DNA from: a virus
IMG/VR virus record: IMGVR_UViG_3300024348_000214
Coordinates: 1 to 25,938 of that record
Length of the DNA: 25,938 bases
Reading direction: 5' to 3' (one strand)
Of this stretch, positions 10,001-19,629 are shown piece by piece. The notes below the pieces were generated by a model. That model saw nothing but the letters and a program-made list of their open reading frames with translations. It was not told the DNA's origin and made no database searches. The translations under genes and the position numbers were made by a program. Within the stretch, counting starts at the first letter, position 1. Each line of letters opens with the position of its first letter.

Positions 10001-12116
10001 AACAAGGGTGAATGTACCAATCCAAAAAGTACCAAATGGTTCACCAACTACAGTACCTCAACATAACTCTCAGGATAATATATTTTTTCAATCAAGTTTC
10101 TTTACTCCTGGTGTTCCTGGTTCTACAACACCTGGTTTACAATATTCCTCATTTACCACAAGTAATGTTGGATATTATGGAGCTTTAGATGGAATATCAA
10201 CAAATAGAATAGTGACTAACATTGTGCAAAACAGCACATTCAATTCTGTTAATTATGTTAACAAATCACCAACTTTTGGAATTGCTAAAGGTGCGGTTTG
10301 TAAAACTTCAGGAAATTTACTTTATAGTAGTGTTATTTCTGATTTAAAATACGATAGTGCTGAAGATTTATCGGGAGGGGCGATATCGGTAGTGTTTCCA
10401 ACCACTACAGTACAAATTTGTAATAGTGTGAACTTTTTTGGTAATTGTAATGGATATACTTCAGGTATTGAACAACAAGGGACTTTAAATTTCAGTCCAA
10501 TTTTATATCCCACACTTACAGGTGCGAATACGTTATCGGTTACAAATCCGTCAAGAAATATATTAAGAACTGAAAGACTCCCATCGTCGGATAAATTAGA
10601 TAACCCAACAAATTTAAATGGTAGTAATAGTTTATTACAACAAAATTTAAAATTTGCGGTCTATATTATTGAAACTGCAGGAAACCTATTATACGTAAAT
10701 CCAGGATTTTCAACTGGAGCATCTCAAGTAACTCCTGATATTGGTGGACAATTGGGTGCGGAAAATGTGGTTTCTACTTTAGGTAATTGTGAAAGAATGG
10801 TTGGGTTACGTTGTTATCAGGGTGATGGAGTTAATTTTAGAGTTAACTCTAATTGTGATGTTTATAACCCTGTTGAAAACGGGTGTTACGTTTTTGTTGA
10901 AGAGCCTTTAGCTACTTTAGCTGATGACATTGTGAATTTTAGAGAGTGGGGTTATAGGTTTAGATTTTTCTATGGATTATGTAGAGGGGTTTTGTCACAA
11001 ACATTTACAAATAACTGGGTTAATGGTTCTTTATTTGCGTTCCCGATTCAAGTTGACACTTATTATGATAATAATAATCAACCACTACCTCCTGTATTTG
11101 CAAAAGAGTTAGTTTATTTTGATGATAAAACCAACAATTTTTATTATAGGAGTTCACCATATTTGACAGGTAGTACTGTTTCTCGATTTATTGGGAGACC
11201 TGTTAATGGATTATTAAACCCAACAAATGAACGAAATCTATTGTTCCCAACCACTATTGTAAATTTAGGGATGAAAGATAGTTTTTATAGTGAGTTAAGT
11301 TATGACGCATCCGCCAAGGGATATATCATGAATACATTAAACCCAACTAGTTATTCTGACACTTCAGATTTGGTAAATTTGTTTGTAATATCAAGAATTA
11401 CTAATTCTGCATTTTTAAGTAATTTAATTAGTTTAAAAGATAATTCACTAAATATTTTATTTGGAAGACCTGAGAGAAGAATTGATGGTGATTTGGCACA
11501 AAGTATGTCTATAAATTCTGAGTATGGAGTAATTCCATTTTCACCTGAGTTCTATAGTGTTTATGGAAATAGTGATGACCCTGTAGTCATTTTAACTTCA
11601 TCTAATGGTCCAACAATGGGTGTCTTTTTTTCATCAACTACAATTGATTTACAAAATAAAGATTATTTATCGCCAGGAGTCATTAATTTTAGACCGACAC
11701 CTGGAGGTAATGCAATTACATATCCGTATGGAATTAAATCTCAGTATGTTCCTTTTTATCAATGGGGGTTAGAACAGGGAAGCACTCAAAATATTTTTGG
11801 TACAGAATTAAATAATTGGAAAACAAATCAATCACCTAATATTAATTCATCAGGAATTTTTGGATACAAATATCAATCTTTAGACAGAAGGAACATTAAT
11901 CCACCAACATATTTTGTTGGTGCTAATAATACAAATGATATTTACCAAAGAGGGTACATTTTTAACGTTAATTCTAGTGGTAATTATTCTTTTAGTATGG
12001 CAGGTGTACCATCAAGTAAATTTTTAGTTAGTGCTCCAAACCATTTTTATTTTGGTATTATGAAAGGTAATACTGCGTTAGATAAATTCAAAACAAAATA
12101 TTCAATTAGTGAATAA
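7080..12116 (+). CDS. Giant structural (baseplate/tail-associated) protein with a carboxypeptidase-regulatory-like domain and a buried hydrophobic segment
   Basis: A 1678-residue protein directly after the wedge genes, so probably part of the baseplate or proximal fibre apparatus; the exact role is unknown. The N-terminus holds a carboxypeptidase-regulatory-like beta-sandwich: VGRVTANNGFGLPNARVSI at about 52-70 and TNDSGDYMIMGVPLG at about 147-161 match the paired strands of that fold. Residues about 491-527 are strongly hydrophobic, rich in Ile, Phe and Leu with an internal Gly-Tyr-His turn, like one long or two short membrane segments. A CxxCxC cluster (C556, C559, C561) follows. From about 600 on, the protein is rich in Asn, Thr, Ser and Tyr, as in beta-structured fibres. 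It has no signal peptide. Nothing resembles a coiled-coil tape measure. The next gene overlaps its stop by eight bases. Confidence 0.7.
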   Translation: MGQSYRIRTELGISKTINVQLDQEFEQLEILSLKIQQEDVYIRSCADYGVIVGRVTANNGFGLPNARVSIFIPILNVDESNPIISSIYPYKSPNDKNEDGYRYNLLPYEKSYSAHAATGTLPSRLDVLTGGTAVEIYDKYYKFTAKTNDSGDYMIMGVPLGFQTVVMDVDLSDIGEFSLTPQDLIRMGLATESQVAGNRFRTSNDINSLPQIINLVKSLEISPLWGDPGVCDIAINRLDFDLRDEANIDIQPTSVFMGSMFSTPDSMRIRRSARPKDNMGNLCGLQAGPGQILAIRQTIDQGSDGNPILEQYELDQSGNVIDGDGTWLTELPMNLDYFITNEFGEKVISNDPTIGIPTKAKYRFKIKWTQPTGLSEQTRRPYFLVPNVREYGWSNTSADPNYSTNQTISKRLAGSYYFGLDWTGYTNADAAVNCEDTFYQFDYNKVYTVAGLIDEFKNGGRGRFIGIKEIDNQDCESTINKFPVNEGFRNFDIIYFIFAILMQILQFVGVILLYGYHYVAFLWNIIVNSNVLQTLFKINAQPFPPLRLPMITYPDCQACECGDQNITQPTSTNLVESGFLTPISDPARYQDKIYTIISTNAPSSVTNDLNNYSAMMSEAFSTLNNYEQFPTLFKNGKSKLYQFTNYNGYSIQPLTIPLGVRINTFNTNGKYYENVNRIKVTFAADSNLNYHYDNTLTILTVPEFSDITPGTLLTFINPSGSTDTNFLWTGATPGGTVVQGINGTLQTDQFVMNVEYADPNNRLNNLSTTYTIPANPSVLCVNSVTVNVTSLGTITYTNCETLNETYTATTLGTQTITNDYGITLNTLGGTAEYTITNSGDTYQRYLYPSDIEYYQVLTAITINTNVVNGVTNYVIPNASTTTGFLGGVLLKTTTVQNFKTLCPVGGGTCQYVPDTTIPTLSISQPSLFDGFQEQKILILQRGVDPYSPLLPNKYGIGTLFGTNENDPNWTFTAQTRVNVPIQKVPNGSPTTVPQHNSQDNIFFQSSFFTPGVPGSTTPGLQYSSFTTSNVGYYGALDGISTNRIVTNIVQNSTFNSVNYVNKSPTFGIAKGAVCKTSGNLLYSSVISDLKYDSAEDLSGGAISVVFPTTTVQICNSVNFFGNCNGYTSGIEQQGTLNFSPILYPTLTGANTLSVTNPSRNILRTERLPSSDKLDNPTNLNGSNSLLQQNLKFAVYIIETAGNLLYVNPGFSTGASQVTPDIGGQLGAENVVSTLGNCERMVGLRCYQGDGVNFRVNSNCDVYNPVENGCYVFVEEPLATLADDIVNFREWGYRFRFFYGLCRGVLSQTFTNNWVNGSLFAFPIQVDTYYDNNNQPLPPVFAKELVYFDDKTNNFYYRSSPYLTGSTVSRFIGRPVNGLLNPTNERNLLFPTTIVNLGMKDSFYSELSYDASAKGYIMNTLNPTSYSDTSDLVNLFVISRITNSAFLSNLISLKDNSLNILFGRPERRIDGDLAQSMSINSEYGVIPFSPEFYSVYGNSDDPVVILTSSNGPTMGVFFSSTTIDLQNKDYLSPGVINFRPTPGGNAITYPYGIKSQYVPFYQWGLEQGSTQNIFGTELNNWKTNQSPNINSSGIFGYKYQSLDRRNINPPTYFVGANNTNDIYQRGYIFNVNSSGNYSFSMAGVPSSKFLVSAPNHFYFGIMKGNTALDKFKTKYSISE

Positions 12117-13797
12117 GTACACCATAATACCAAGTAGTCAGGAATATAAATCAGCACCATTTGTTGACCAAGATATTAGTGTGACTTTAGAACAACAATC
12201 ACAACAAATTGTTGAATACGACCGAAGTCAAAGTATTAGTCTTGCTCAAGTTTTTGATGATGAAAGACAGGCGAGTACAATCTTTAGACCTACCTTTAAG
12301 GTGAATTATATTTATGCTAATACATATACAGGTACTACAGAGTATGTACCATTTAAAAATACTCTATTTTATGTTGATGCAATTCAATCTACGGTTAACG
12401 GTATATGGAAAGGGTTTCCACAGTATTATGAATTTGATTTTTATAGACCTAGAATAACTGACCAACATATTGATTACAAACCAAAAAGTGCTTATACATA
12501 TAATTGGACTTATTATATTAGTTATGCTTATAATAATGATTATACAAAACAATTGTCATATGAATTAAATAATAGTTCATATGATTGGATTGTATCTGAA
12601 GGAATACCGTTCTCCATCACTAATAGAACTCAAAATGGTAGTAATGTAATATCATTTGAATGTGTTGCACCTCATGGATTGACAATTGGGGAATATGTTG
12701 AACTATCGTTTTTTTACAACCAAACAAATTTGTTTCAAGTATATTCATTGGGTAATAATGAATTTGACAGTGATGAGTACATATTCAGTATTTATAATTT
12801 TGGATATACTGGTACGACATTTGCTAATGGGGTTACAGGTACCTTTAAAAGGATTACTAATCCCGATAATATTACCGAAACAAAATCTAAATACTACATA
12901 AGACAACATAAAATGTTGACAAATGTTGATGGGACTATTATGACTAAAAATGGTTTTGAAAAAAACGTATTCAATGAAGAGAAACAGTTTGAATACAGTT
13001 CAATAACTCCAAATCAAGTCTCAAGGATTTCACAAAAAACTAGTAGTAATTCGTATAATGTAACGGTTGCGGATGATATTAATTTATTAGGTGTTTTAGA
13101 TAACCAAAAGAGACCTGTTACAGAATTATTCTTAACAATTATTAATAAAGGTTATACGGGTTATTTTAATCAACCAAATAATGGTATTGGTTTAAAACAG
13201 GGTTGGGAGTTTAATTTAACATCACCAGTTAGTACTTGGTGGGATTTACCTAATAATTATTCAGATACCAATATACAAACATCAAATTATACTTTAACTA
13301 ATGGTGCGACCAAAACATTTTATTATAATCAAGATTTAAAGATAGGTGATGTAATTGACGGAGATTTTTGTGAATGGAACGATTATGAACAAATTGAAAG
13401 AGTTATTTCCCCATACTATCAAAAAATCAATTACAATCAAAATGTATTCCAAACAACAAGTATATATGATACAAATAGCCCTGGATTCTATTATAAACCA
13501 CATACATCAATGACTATTAGAGTGTTTTCAGATTACGTTGAGACTGCAAATGTTGGACAAGTGGATAACGTACCGTTCTATTCGTATTATTCAAACTCTG
13601 ATGAACAATTTAGATGGAGAGATTTATATAGTTATGGGTTTAAAGATAATTTAGAACGAGGGGTTGATTACCCATTCTTGAATAGTGCCCAATATCCATT
13701 TAAAGAATTAACTTTTAGGTTAATACCTGAAGGTATAAATTACAACACACTTGGTGTTGAAATCCCAATTAAACCATTGATAGATGAGTGTGAATAA
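12109..13797 (+). CDS. Unassigned phage structural protein (562 aa)
   Basis: I do not recognise this family. It starts at GTG 12109, overlapping the upstream stop by eight bases. An in-frame TAG lies about 30 bases upstream and no ATG occurs for well over 200 codons, so GTG is the only reasonable start. The product is rich in Tyr, Asn, Thr, Phe and Asp and poor in Cys, with alternating polar and aromatic stretches. That is typical of secreted-type or virion beta-structure proteins. No membrane segment or catalytic motif is evident. Its place between the giant protein and the fibre genes, with overlaps on both sides, suggests a baseplate or fibre-connector role (inference). The start of the next gene overlaps its 3' end by 14 bases. 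Confidence 0.7.
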   Translation: MNKYTIIPSSQEYKSAPFVDQDISVTLEQQSQQIVEYDRSQSISLAQVFDDERQASTIFRPTFKVNYIYANTYTGTTEYVPFKNTLFYVDAIQSTVNGIWKGFPQYYEFDFYRPRITDQHIDYKPKSAYTYNWTYYISYAYNNDYTKQLSYELNNSSYDWIVSEGIPFSITNRTQNGSNVISFECVAPHGLTIGEYVELSFFYNQTNLFQVYSLGNNEFDSDEYIFSIYNFGYTGTTFANGVTGTFKRITNPDNITETKSKYYIRQHKMLTNVDGTIMTKNGFEKNVFNEEKQFEYSSITPNQVSRISQKTSSNSYNVTVADDINLLGVLDNQKRPVTELFLTIINKGYTGYFNQPNNGIGLKQGWEFNLTSPVSTWWDLPNNYSDTNIQTSNYTLTNGATKTFYYNQDLKIGDVIDGDFCEWNDYEQIERVISPYYQKINYNQNVFQTTSIYDTNSPGFYYKPHTSMTIRVFSDYVETANVGQVDNVPFYSYYSNSDEQFRWRDLYSYGFKDNLERGVDYPFLNSAQYPFKELTFRLIPEGINYNTLGVEIPIKPLIDECE

Positions 13798-14605
13798 ATT
13801 AACAATTCGTAAGGATGGGTTTGTCGATAAACAACTCACAATTCCTGTACAATTTACTTGGGATTATATTGGTCAAGACCAAAGTATTGATGAGTATGAA
13901 TCTGAAATTATTACGGAAGTAATTGGTGTTGGTCGAGATTTTGAAGTTAGTCGTTTTGCTCACACACCTTTAACTGGTGCAACAAATGACCCAACAGATA
14001 TAAAATATGAGTTCAATTTTTATTCGGGTACGTCTTTAGATAGTTCATCAAATTGGATTACGGATTACAGGGCTGAAGGATTTACCACACAAGAAATATT
14101 CTATTACTCAAACAATTATTCAAACTCATTTTTCAAACTTGATTTATACGATAATTTTGACGAGAAAAGACAGAAAAATTATATAACAATAATAATCCCA
14201 ACACAACAGGGATTGAAGATGAATGCGATAATGCAAACAACTCCAGTTACAATTAATAAACCATCATTTGTACTTGATTATGTTGGAGATAAAGAAGGGT
14301 TTTTCCTTTATTGGTTGAAGAAACGAACATTCTTGGACATTGATACATTTTACATGACTGCAAAATTTTATGATGCAAAACAAGGGGTCTTTGTTAAAAT
14401 GATGAACATGCCACAATCATCTTTATCAGGTAATAAATATGTGTTTGATAGCTCACAATATTTCTATTATAGGGTTCATCTTGATTATGACAAACAAGAA
14501 TATCAGGTATTTAACATGAACCCAAATCAAACAATTTATTTGAATGATGGAGAAAGAGCGGGAACCTTGGAACCCATAAAATGGTATGAATATGTTAATC
14601 CATAA
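13784..14605 (+). CDS. Unassigned phage structural protein (273 aa)
   Basis: Family not recognised. The ATG at 13784 overlaps the upstream gene by 14 bases, and its own TAA shares a base with the ATG of the following gene (TAATG). This arrangement suits translational re-initiation within a structural operon. The N-terminus is basic-polar (VNKLTIRKDGFVDKQLTI) and the rest is a mixed aromatic/Asp sequence with predicted beta character. No Cys motif, membrane helix or enzyme signature is visible. By context it is probably a small baseplate or fibre-attachment component. Confidence 0.7.
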   Translation: MSVNKLTIRKDGFVDKQLTIPVQFTWDYIGQDQSIDEYESEIITEVIGVGRDFEVSRFAHTPLTGATNDPTDIKYEFNFYSGTSLDSSSNWITDYRAEGFTTQEIFYYSNNYSNSFFKLDLYDNFDEKRQKNYITIIIPTQQGLKMNAIMQTTPVTINKPSFVLDYVGDKEGFFLYWLKKRTFLDIDTFYMTAKFYDAKQGVFVKMMNMPQSSLSGNKYVFDSSQYFYYRVHLDYDKQEYQVFNMNPNQTIYLNDGERAGTLEPIKWYEYVNP

Positions 14606-15714
14606 TGGAAGATTTTTATAATATTATAATTTCACCCGAAACTATTAAAGGTGATATCTTTACGGTTAACATGCAAGGTCAAAATGTTAATTCGAGTTAT
14701 ACTGGTGAAACAACTGGCGTATATTCGGGTATGACCCAAATATTAACTGCTGGACCAAATGGTAGTTCATTATTAACGGGGTTGACAGTTCCAATATTAA
14801 TCAGACAGACTGCGGTTGACTTTGGATATTATAGTCCGTTTGATGGTGCTGTTTTACAAAAAGATGTGGTTGCGAATTTTATATTTTCGTCAACAACTGC
14901 TGACCCATATGTTTATAATGTCTATAACACATCAAGTGAGTTTCAAAAGTTCCTTGAGTTATCGGTATATAAAATTAATTGGGGGGATGGTACGCCAGCT
15001 CAAACAATTAGTTCATACACACCTAATTCAATTGCTCACACTTATCCAATTGCAAATGCTCAATACACCATTACATTAGAACAAACAAATCCTTGGGGTG
15101 TTACAAGAGTTTCTAAAACCATAACAACACCTTATGTTGATGTTGTACCTAATAACCCAAATGGTGAGGCGTTCTTTATTCCTGCGGGTGGTAATTGGTT
15201 TGAAACTCCAATCAGTTATAACTACATATTTTCAGGTGATGCGGTTAACGTGGTTTCGGCTCAAACCTCAAATAATTATACCACTGTACCATTTGCGGTT
15301 TCAGGATTGACAAAATCAAAATTAAATGAACTTTCAATGTACGGACCATTTAAATTCCAAGTTGGAGTTCCCGTTATTAAAAATGGTCAGATATGGGGGG
15401 CAATTACAAATACTGCAACAACATTCACTGCCTATACAATTAATTCGGTTGATTACTATGATTACATTGATGGTACCACAATATTTTTTGAACAATCATC
15501 TGGATTTACTGACAGTAATTTAACTGTAAGACCAATAACTAAAGAAGAAGTTTTACTTAAAGTGATTGACCAACCGCAGATACAAACTAATGTTTTTGTT
15601 GAACGAGGAAAGAATTCTGCTTACGAAAGAGTCCAAAGAATGGGTGAAGTTGATAATTTAGGTGACATGATTAACTACGGATATGGATTTTTTAACGTTG
15701 AAAAAAAGAACTAA
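14605..15714 (+). CDS. Tail-associated protein with a PKD domain (369 aa)
   Basis: A structural protein with one clear Ig-like PKD domain at about residues 85-180. It shows the PKD hallmarks: INWGDGTP at 124-131, a following HTYP turn at 145-148, then YTITL and a final strand near KTITTPY. PKD domains serve as extracellular spacers or binding modules and are frequent in Bacteroidota surface proteins and phage fibres. The N-terminal ~80 and C-terminal ~190 residues are not recognised. It starts at ATG 14605 in a TAATG overlap with the upstream stop. The next gene follows after a 22-base gap holding the TATTTATAA element. Likely a baseplate-to-fibre or decorating component. Confidence 0.75.
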   Translation: MEDFYNIIISPETIKGDIFTVNMQGQNVNSSYTGETTGVYSGMTQILTAGPNGSSLLTGLTVPILIRQTAVDFGYYSPFDGAVLQKDVVANFIFSSTTADPYVYNVYNTSSEFQKFLELSVYKINWGDGTPAQTISSYTPNSIAHTYPIANAQYTITLEQTNPWGVTRVSKTITTPYVDVVPNNPNGEAFFIPAGGNWFETPISYNYIFSGDAVNVVSAQTSNNYTTVPFAVSGLTKSKLNELSMYGPFKFQVGVPVIKNGQIWGAITNTATTFTAYTINSVDYYDYIDGTTIFFEQSSGFTDSNLTVRPITKEEVLLKVIDQPQIQTNVFVERGKNSAYERVQRMGEVDNLGDMINYGYGFFNVEKKN

Positions 15715-15725
15715 ACTATTTATAA
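15713..15725 (+). promoter_or_regulatory. AAACTATTTATAA element upstream of the 302-aa gene
   Basis: AAACTATTTATAA begins within the last codons of the upstream gene and ends 11 bases before ATG 15737. It is the closest match to the element at 7054. It fills most of the only gap inside the structural chain, which makes a regulatory role more likely than chance. Confidence 0.4.
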
Positions 15726-15736
15726 GATAAAAAGAT

Positions 15737-16645
15737 ATGGCAATAGGTTCATACGGCACAATACGACCAAGTGATGTCTCACCAGAAGATGTTCAAATTA
15801 TTATGAATTATACACCATCAAGGGATGTTACGGATAACTTTACCTTAACACAACTTGATGCACAGACAATTCTCAAGCCTTATTTCAACAATACTCAAAC
15901 AGGTGGAAACGCTGGCGTTGAGGTATTGGGTGGACTATACAATTTAACATTACCTGCAGAACAGTTCAACGCTCTTGGAATTTACACATTATATTTAAGA
16001 CCAGCACAGATTAGAACAAGAATTACTGATTGTGGTGTGTTAAATGCATTACCAAACGTAAAAGGTATTGTAATAGATATTACAAATGTACCAACACAAT
16101 ACCAAAACAAATTTGTACCACAAGGATTAGTTGGTTTTAGAATAGAATATCTAAATCCTGATGGCTCAAAGATACCAAATTTCTTTAGAGTTGTTACCTC
16201 ATCGTTCTTTTGTGAACCTGTTGTAACAAATGAAACAAATACAACACAAAAAAGTATTAGATACAGATATGTTGAGGGCAATTCAAATTTAATATTCTTA
16301 ACATTATCACCATCTTCATCGCCAACAAACAATCCAAATGCGACACCGTTTATTGGACAACCAAACCAAAACATTATAATCTCAAACACTTATTTCAATC
16401 CAATTACTTTGGAAATTGAAATGGTTGAGTACGACGTATCGTCTCTTGCAATTGCTCTTTATGGTAATCAAACCAAATCAATTGATGATGGTATCTATAC
16501 TATCTATGACACTCAAAATAACATATACAGACAATACAACTTATATGAAATTAGAGACCAATTTAATGCGTTACTTTATGAGGTTAGACAAAGTAGAGGT
16601 AATAATATTGACTTCAGTAAAAACTTCACAAATATAACATCTTAA
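15737..16645 (+). CDS. Unassigned phage structural protein (302 aa)
   Basis: I do not recognise the family. The first residues (MAIGSYGTIRPSDVSPEDV) look like a conserved ordered N-terminus, and the middle holds beta-rich segments (GLYNLTLPAEQF, then GIYTLYLRPAQI). A Ser/Pro/Asn-rich loop (about 190-210) precedes a C-terminal part rich in Tyr and Asn that ends in a likely helix (LYEIRDQFNALLYEVRQ). This could be a trimerising or wedge-binding protein, but that is inference. It is preceded by the AAACTATTTATAA element and its stop overlaps the next ATG (TAATG). Confidence 0.7.
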   Translation: MAIGSYGTIRPSDVSPEDVQIIMNYTPSRDVTDNFTLTQLDAQTILKPYFNNTQTGGNAGVEVLGGLYNLTLPAEQFNALGIYTLYLRPAQIRTRITDCGVLNALPNVKGIVIDITNVPTQYQNKFVPQGLVGFRIEYLNPDGSKIPNFFRVVTSSFFCEPVVTNETNTTQKSIRYRYVEGNSNLIFLTLSPSSSPTNNPNATPFIGQPNQNIIISNTYFNPITLEIEMVEYDVSSLAIALYGNQTKSIDDGIYTIYDTQNNIYRQYNLYEIRDQFNALLYEVRQSRGNNIDFSKNFTNITS

Positions 16646-19629
16646 TGGCGGTAAATACCAAAAATACTAAATTCTTTTACCCACCAAGACCTGGTAATGG
16701 TGCGGGTACCTTCTCTGACAACATTGTAGGATTACAAACTGTTGAGGGAGGAGGTCTTACGCAGGGTAATTTTGAATTTACAACTGGTGTAACAGAAAAA
16801 GTTAATAGAACATTTAATGTTGGGGCGTTCTCTGAACCTATGACGTTAGATGCTATGAACATCGATAGTCTTGAGGAAAGTAGAAGGATATTAGCAACCC
16901 AATTTAGAGTTTACCCTAACTTCGATATCACTCAAGTTTTAAACTTTTCAATGTATGGTTCCCTATCCGAAAGATTTAGGGTGTCAATTACAAAAATCAT
17001 TAATTATTTTCCTGCGTCTTTAGATATTCAGTTTAGTAATAGTCAGTATTTGACTGGTAATACCGCATATGACATCACATACGATGTTCAAAACGACGAG
17101 ACATATTTTAAAGTCAGTCTTAATAGGATTAAGAATCCATTTGACATTGATTATTCTGTTAGTGCGACAACCAATTTATCAATACGAGAATTAGTTACAT
17201 CGAAATATAGAAATTTAAGTGAAACTTATTTGGATTATTGTATCAGTATTAATGATAACATTTACAAAGTATTAGCCTTTGTACCATCCGAAACATTATC
17301 TTCAGGTGAACTCACATTTTATGTGTCAGGTGCTCCATTTGGTACAACAGCAACAACAATTAACGAAGAATATCAAATCAGACCTAATGACTATATAGTT
17401 GATAAAGTATTTCAAGAAGATTTTGATGAGGTTGAAAAATTCTTGGTTAATAGATTAGTTAGACCTGAATACACTGCGGTATTCCAAGTACCCGCACAAA
17501 ATGAGTATGGTCAAACATATACCGACTATCAACAAGTCACATGGCCAAAAGACGGTCCATGGAATTTAGATATTAGTTCCTTCTTGTTTGATTCTTATTT
17601 GGAACAAATTCAAGCAATTGCAGTCAATTTAGATTCATTTAAAACAAATCTTATTTCAAGATTTTTAGTTTCAGACTCATTAAAAGAATTTGATACTTTA
17701 GGTAGAAAGGTTGAAAAGATATTTCAAATTTATGGTAGAAGTTTTGACCAAATAAAACAATTTATTGAAGGATTAGCTTACATGAATTCTGTAAACTATA
17801 ATCCGTCAAACGATATACCATCACAGTTGTTAGTTAATTTATCTCAAACTTTGGGATGGTCATCTAACTTCTCGCCAATTACAAACGAAGATTTCTTATC
17901 ATCTGTTTTTGGTAACACATCAACACCTACGTACCCTGGTTATGCTCGAGCTTTAACACCCACAGAATTAAACTATGCTTATTATAGAAACTTAATTCTT
18001 AATGCTTCATATCTCTTCAAATCAAAAGGTACAAGAAGGTCGGTTGAGTTTTTATTAAGATTAATTGGTGCACCCGATTCGTTAATTGAATACAACGAAC
18101 ACATTTATTTGGCTGACCAAAAAATTAACTTAGACCAATTCTATACTCAATGGGCTCAAATTTCAGGTGGAACTTATGTTCAAGAAACACCGACATATGC
18201 TGTAGGTCAAACTTATAGTATTCACGGTCAAATATTTACAGCCTTTACAACAAATGCCACATACCAAGACGTTAATATCACGTTGGAGGATTACCCAATA
18301 GATTTTGAGGGTTATCCAAACGCACCTGTTAATACTGAAAATTACTTTTTCCAAATTGGTGCTGGTTGGTATGAACAAACACCACAACATAGAAGTCCTG
18401 ATGAGGTTGCGATTACAGGAAATGTTTTTACAGGTCAAAACTTTAACATTCAAACACAATTACAACCATTCACTTATGGTCAACCATATTTGAATCGATT
18501 TAGAGACTTCCCATATATGACTGAAGGGTTTAAACTTCAAAAGGTTGTGGATAACAACAAGTCATGGTTATCGGATGATGACAAAGTTAGGGTATCAACT
18601 CAAGGTGATTATAATGCTTATTACTTTGTTGATAATGAGAAGTTAGTGTTGAATGTTAAAAACGTTGATATCTTCTTAAACCCTGGTCAAGGTCTTGTTT
18701 ATGATGTGTGGGACCAATCAAGAAAATATGATTACCCGATTCCTGAATCAGGTTTAACTGTTGGATACCCTGTACCAGGTGGTGTGGATTGGACTTATGT
18801 TGACCCCAAGCCTAAGAAAAAAACATTCTTTGAATTCTCCCAAACTTTTTGGCAGAATATGATTAACACTCGAAACAGACAATACATCTCTGATGGTAAG
18901 ACGGGTGGTTATCCTACACTACAATCTATTTGGTGGAAATACATTGAATCGGAACAAACTGTCGGATTACCTAACAACAAGTACACTTATCAAAAGTTAA
19001 TTGATTACGTGAATGGTATTGGTCCTTATTGGACTAAGTTAGTGGAACAGATGGTTCCTGCTACAACTATTTGGAATGGTGGTGTTAGATTAGAAAACTC
19101 TGTTTTACATAAACAAAAGTTTGTTTATAGAAGACAAAGAGGATGCCAATTTATACCTGTACCTGTTGACCCATGTTTTATCATTTCAAGTATTTTTGAT
19201 TATACATGTAGTACTGAATACGTAGATTTTAATATATACCCATGGTTAAATGGTGACATTGTGGTTTCAAACTTTGAAAGCATTTTGGCAAACAGAATCA
19301 ACAATATGTTATCATCAAGCGGATTGACATTAAATCAGTGTGACCAAAATTCAGTTCAAACTGAATGGTTTGTTGACTTACGAATTGCTGGTGATATATT
19401 GATACAAGAAACATTCTACAGTGGGTACGGATACAATGATGTACCAACAAATTCTGAATGGAGAAATGCTTTGATAAATTACCTACCAATATTATATAAT
19501 TACGGATACACTTACTTCTTAAATGGTAATGAATTAACAATAACTAATTTAAATTGTTTAACTCAAAATTTACAAGAGACTGTAATTTTAAATGTTGGTA
19601 TAAATATTAATATAGATTGTAGTATATAA
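16645..19629 (+). CDS. Large tail/baseplate protein (994 aa)
   Basis: A large virion protein joined by TAATG overlaps to genes on both sides. At about residues 452-488 there is a helix-rich segment (YLFKSKGTRRSVEFLLRLIG, then APDSLIEY). It resembles the conserved YLxKSKGTxxSIxxLLRxxGxP motif that I associate with phage tail and baseplate proteins; this family match is from memory and moderate. The N-terminal ~450 residues are beta- and Tyr-rich. The part after about 830 contains several Cys and ends in a compact domain (about 870-994) that may be related to the C-terminal domain of the next protein. Probably a baseplate periphery or fibre-hub protein. No enzymatic motif or membrane segment is seen. 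Confidence 0.7.
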   Translation: MAVNTKNTKFFYPPRPGNGAGTFSDNIVGLQTVEGGGLTQGNFEFTTGVTEKVNRTFNVGAFSEPMTLDAMNIDSLEESRRILATQFRVYPNFDITQVLNFSMYGSLSERFRVSITKIINYFPASLDIQFSNSQYLTGNTAYDITYDVQNDETYFKVSLNRIKNPFDIDYSVSATTNLSIRELVTSKYRNLSETYLDYCISINDNIYKVLAFVPSETLSSGELTFYVSGAPFGTTATTINEEYQIRPNDYIVDKVFQEDFDEVEKFLVNRLVRPEYTAVFQVPAQNEYGQTYTDYQQVTWPKDGPWNLDISSFLFDSYLEQIQAIAVNLDSFKTNLISRFLVSDSLKEFDTLGRKVEKIFQIYGRSFDQIKQFIEGLAYMNSVNYNPSNDIPSQLLVNLSQTLGWSSNFSPITNEDFLSSVFGNTSTPTYPGYARALTPTELNYAYYRNLILNASYLFKSKGTRRSVEFLLRLIGAPDSLIEYNEHIYLADQKINLDQFYTQWAQISGGTYVQETPTYAVGQTYSIHGQIFTAFTTNATYQDVNITLEDYPIDFEGYPNAPVNTENYFFQIGAGWYEQTPQHRSPDEVAITGNVFTGQNFNIQTQLQPFTYGQPYLNRFRDFPYMTEGFKLQKVVDNNKSWLSDDDKVRVSTQGDYNAYYFVDNEKLVLNVKNVDIFLNPGQGLVYDVWDQSRKYDYPIPESGLTVGYPVPGGVDWTYVDPKPKKKTFFEFSQTFWQNMINTRNRQYISDGKTGGYPTLQSIWWKYIESEQTVGLPNNKYTYQKLIDYVNGIGPYWTKLVEQMVPATTIWNGGVRLENSVLHKQKFVYRRQRGCQFIPVPVDPCFIISSIFDYTCSTEYVDFNIYPWLNGDIVVSNFESILANRINNMLSSSGLTLNQCDQNSVQTEWFVDLRIAGDILIQETFYSGYGYNDVPTNSEWRNALINYLPILYNYGYTYFLNGNELTITNLNCLTQNLQETVILNVGININIDCSI

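Noticed and set aside
15982-16389. 135-residue - strand open frame
   Set aside because: It lies fully inside the 302-aa structural gene on a window where all supported genes are on the + strand, and it shows no family features.
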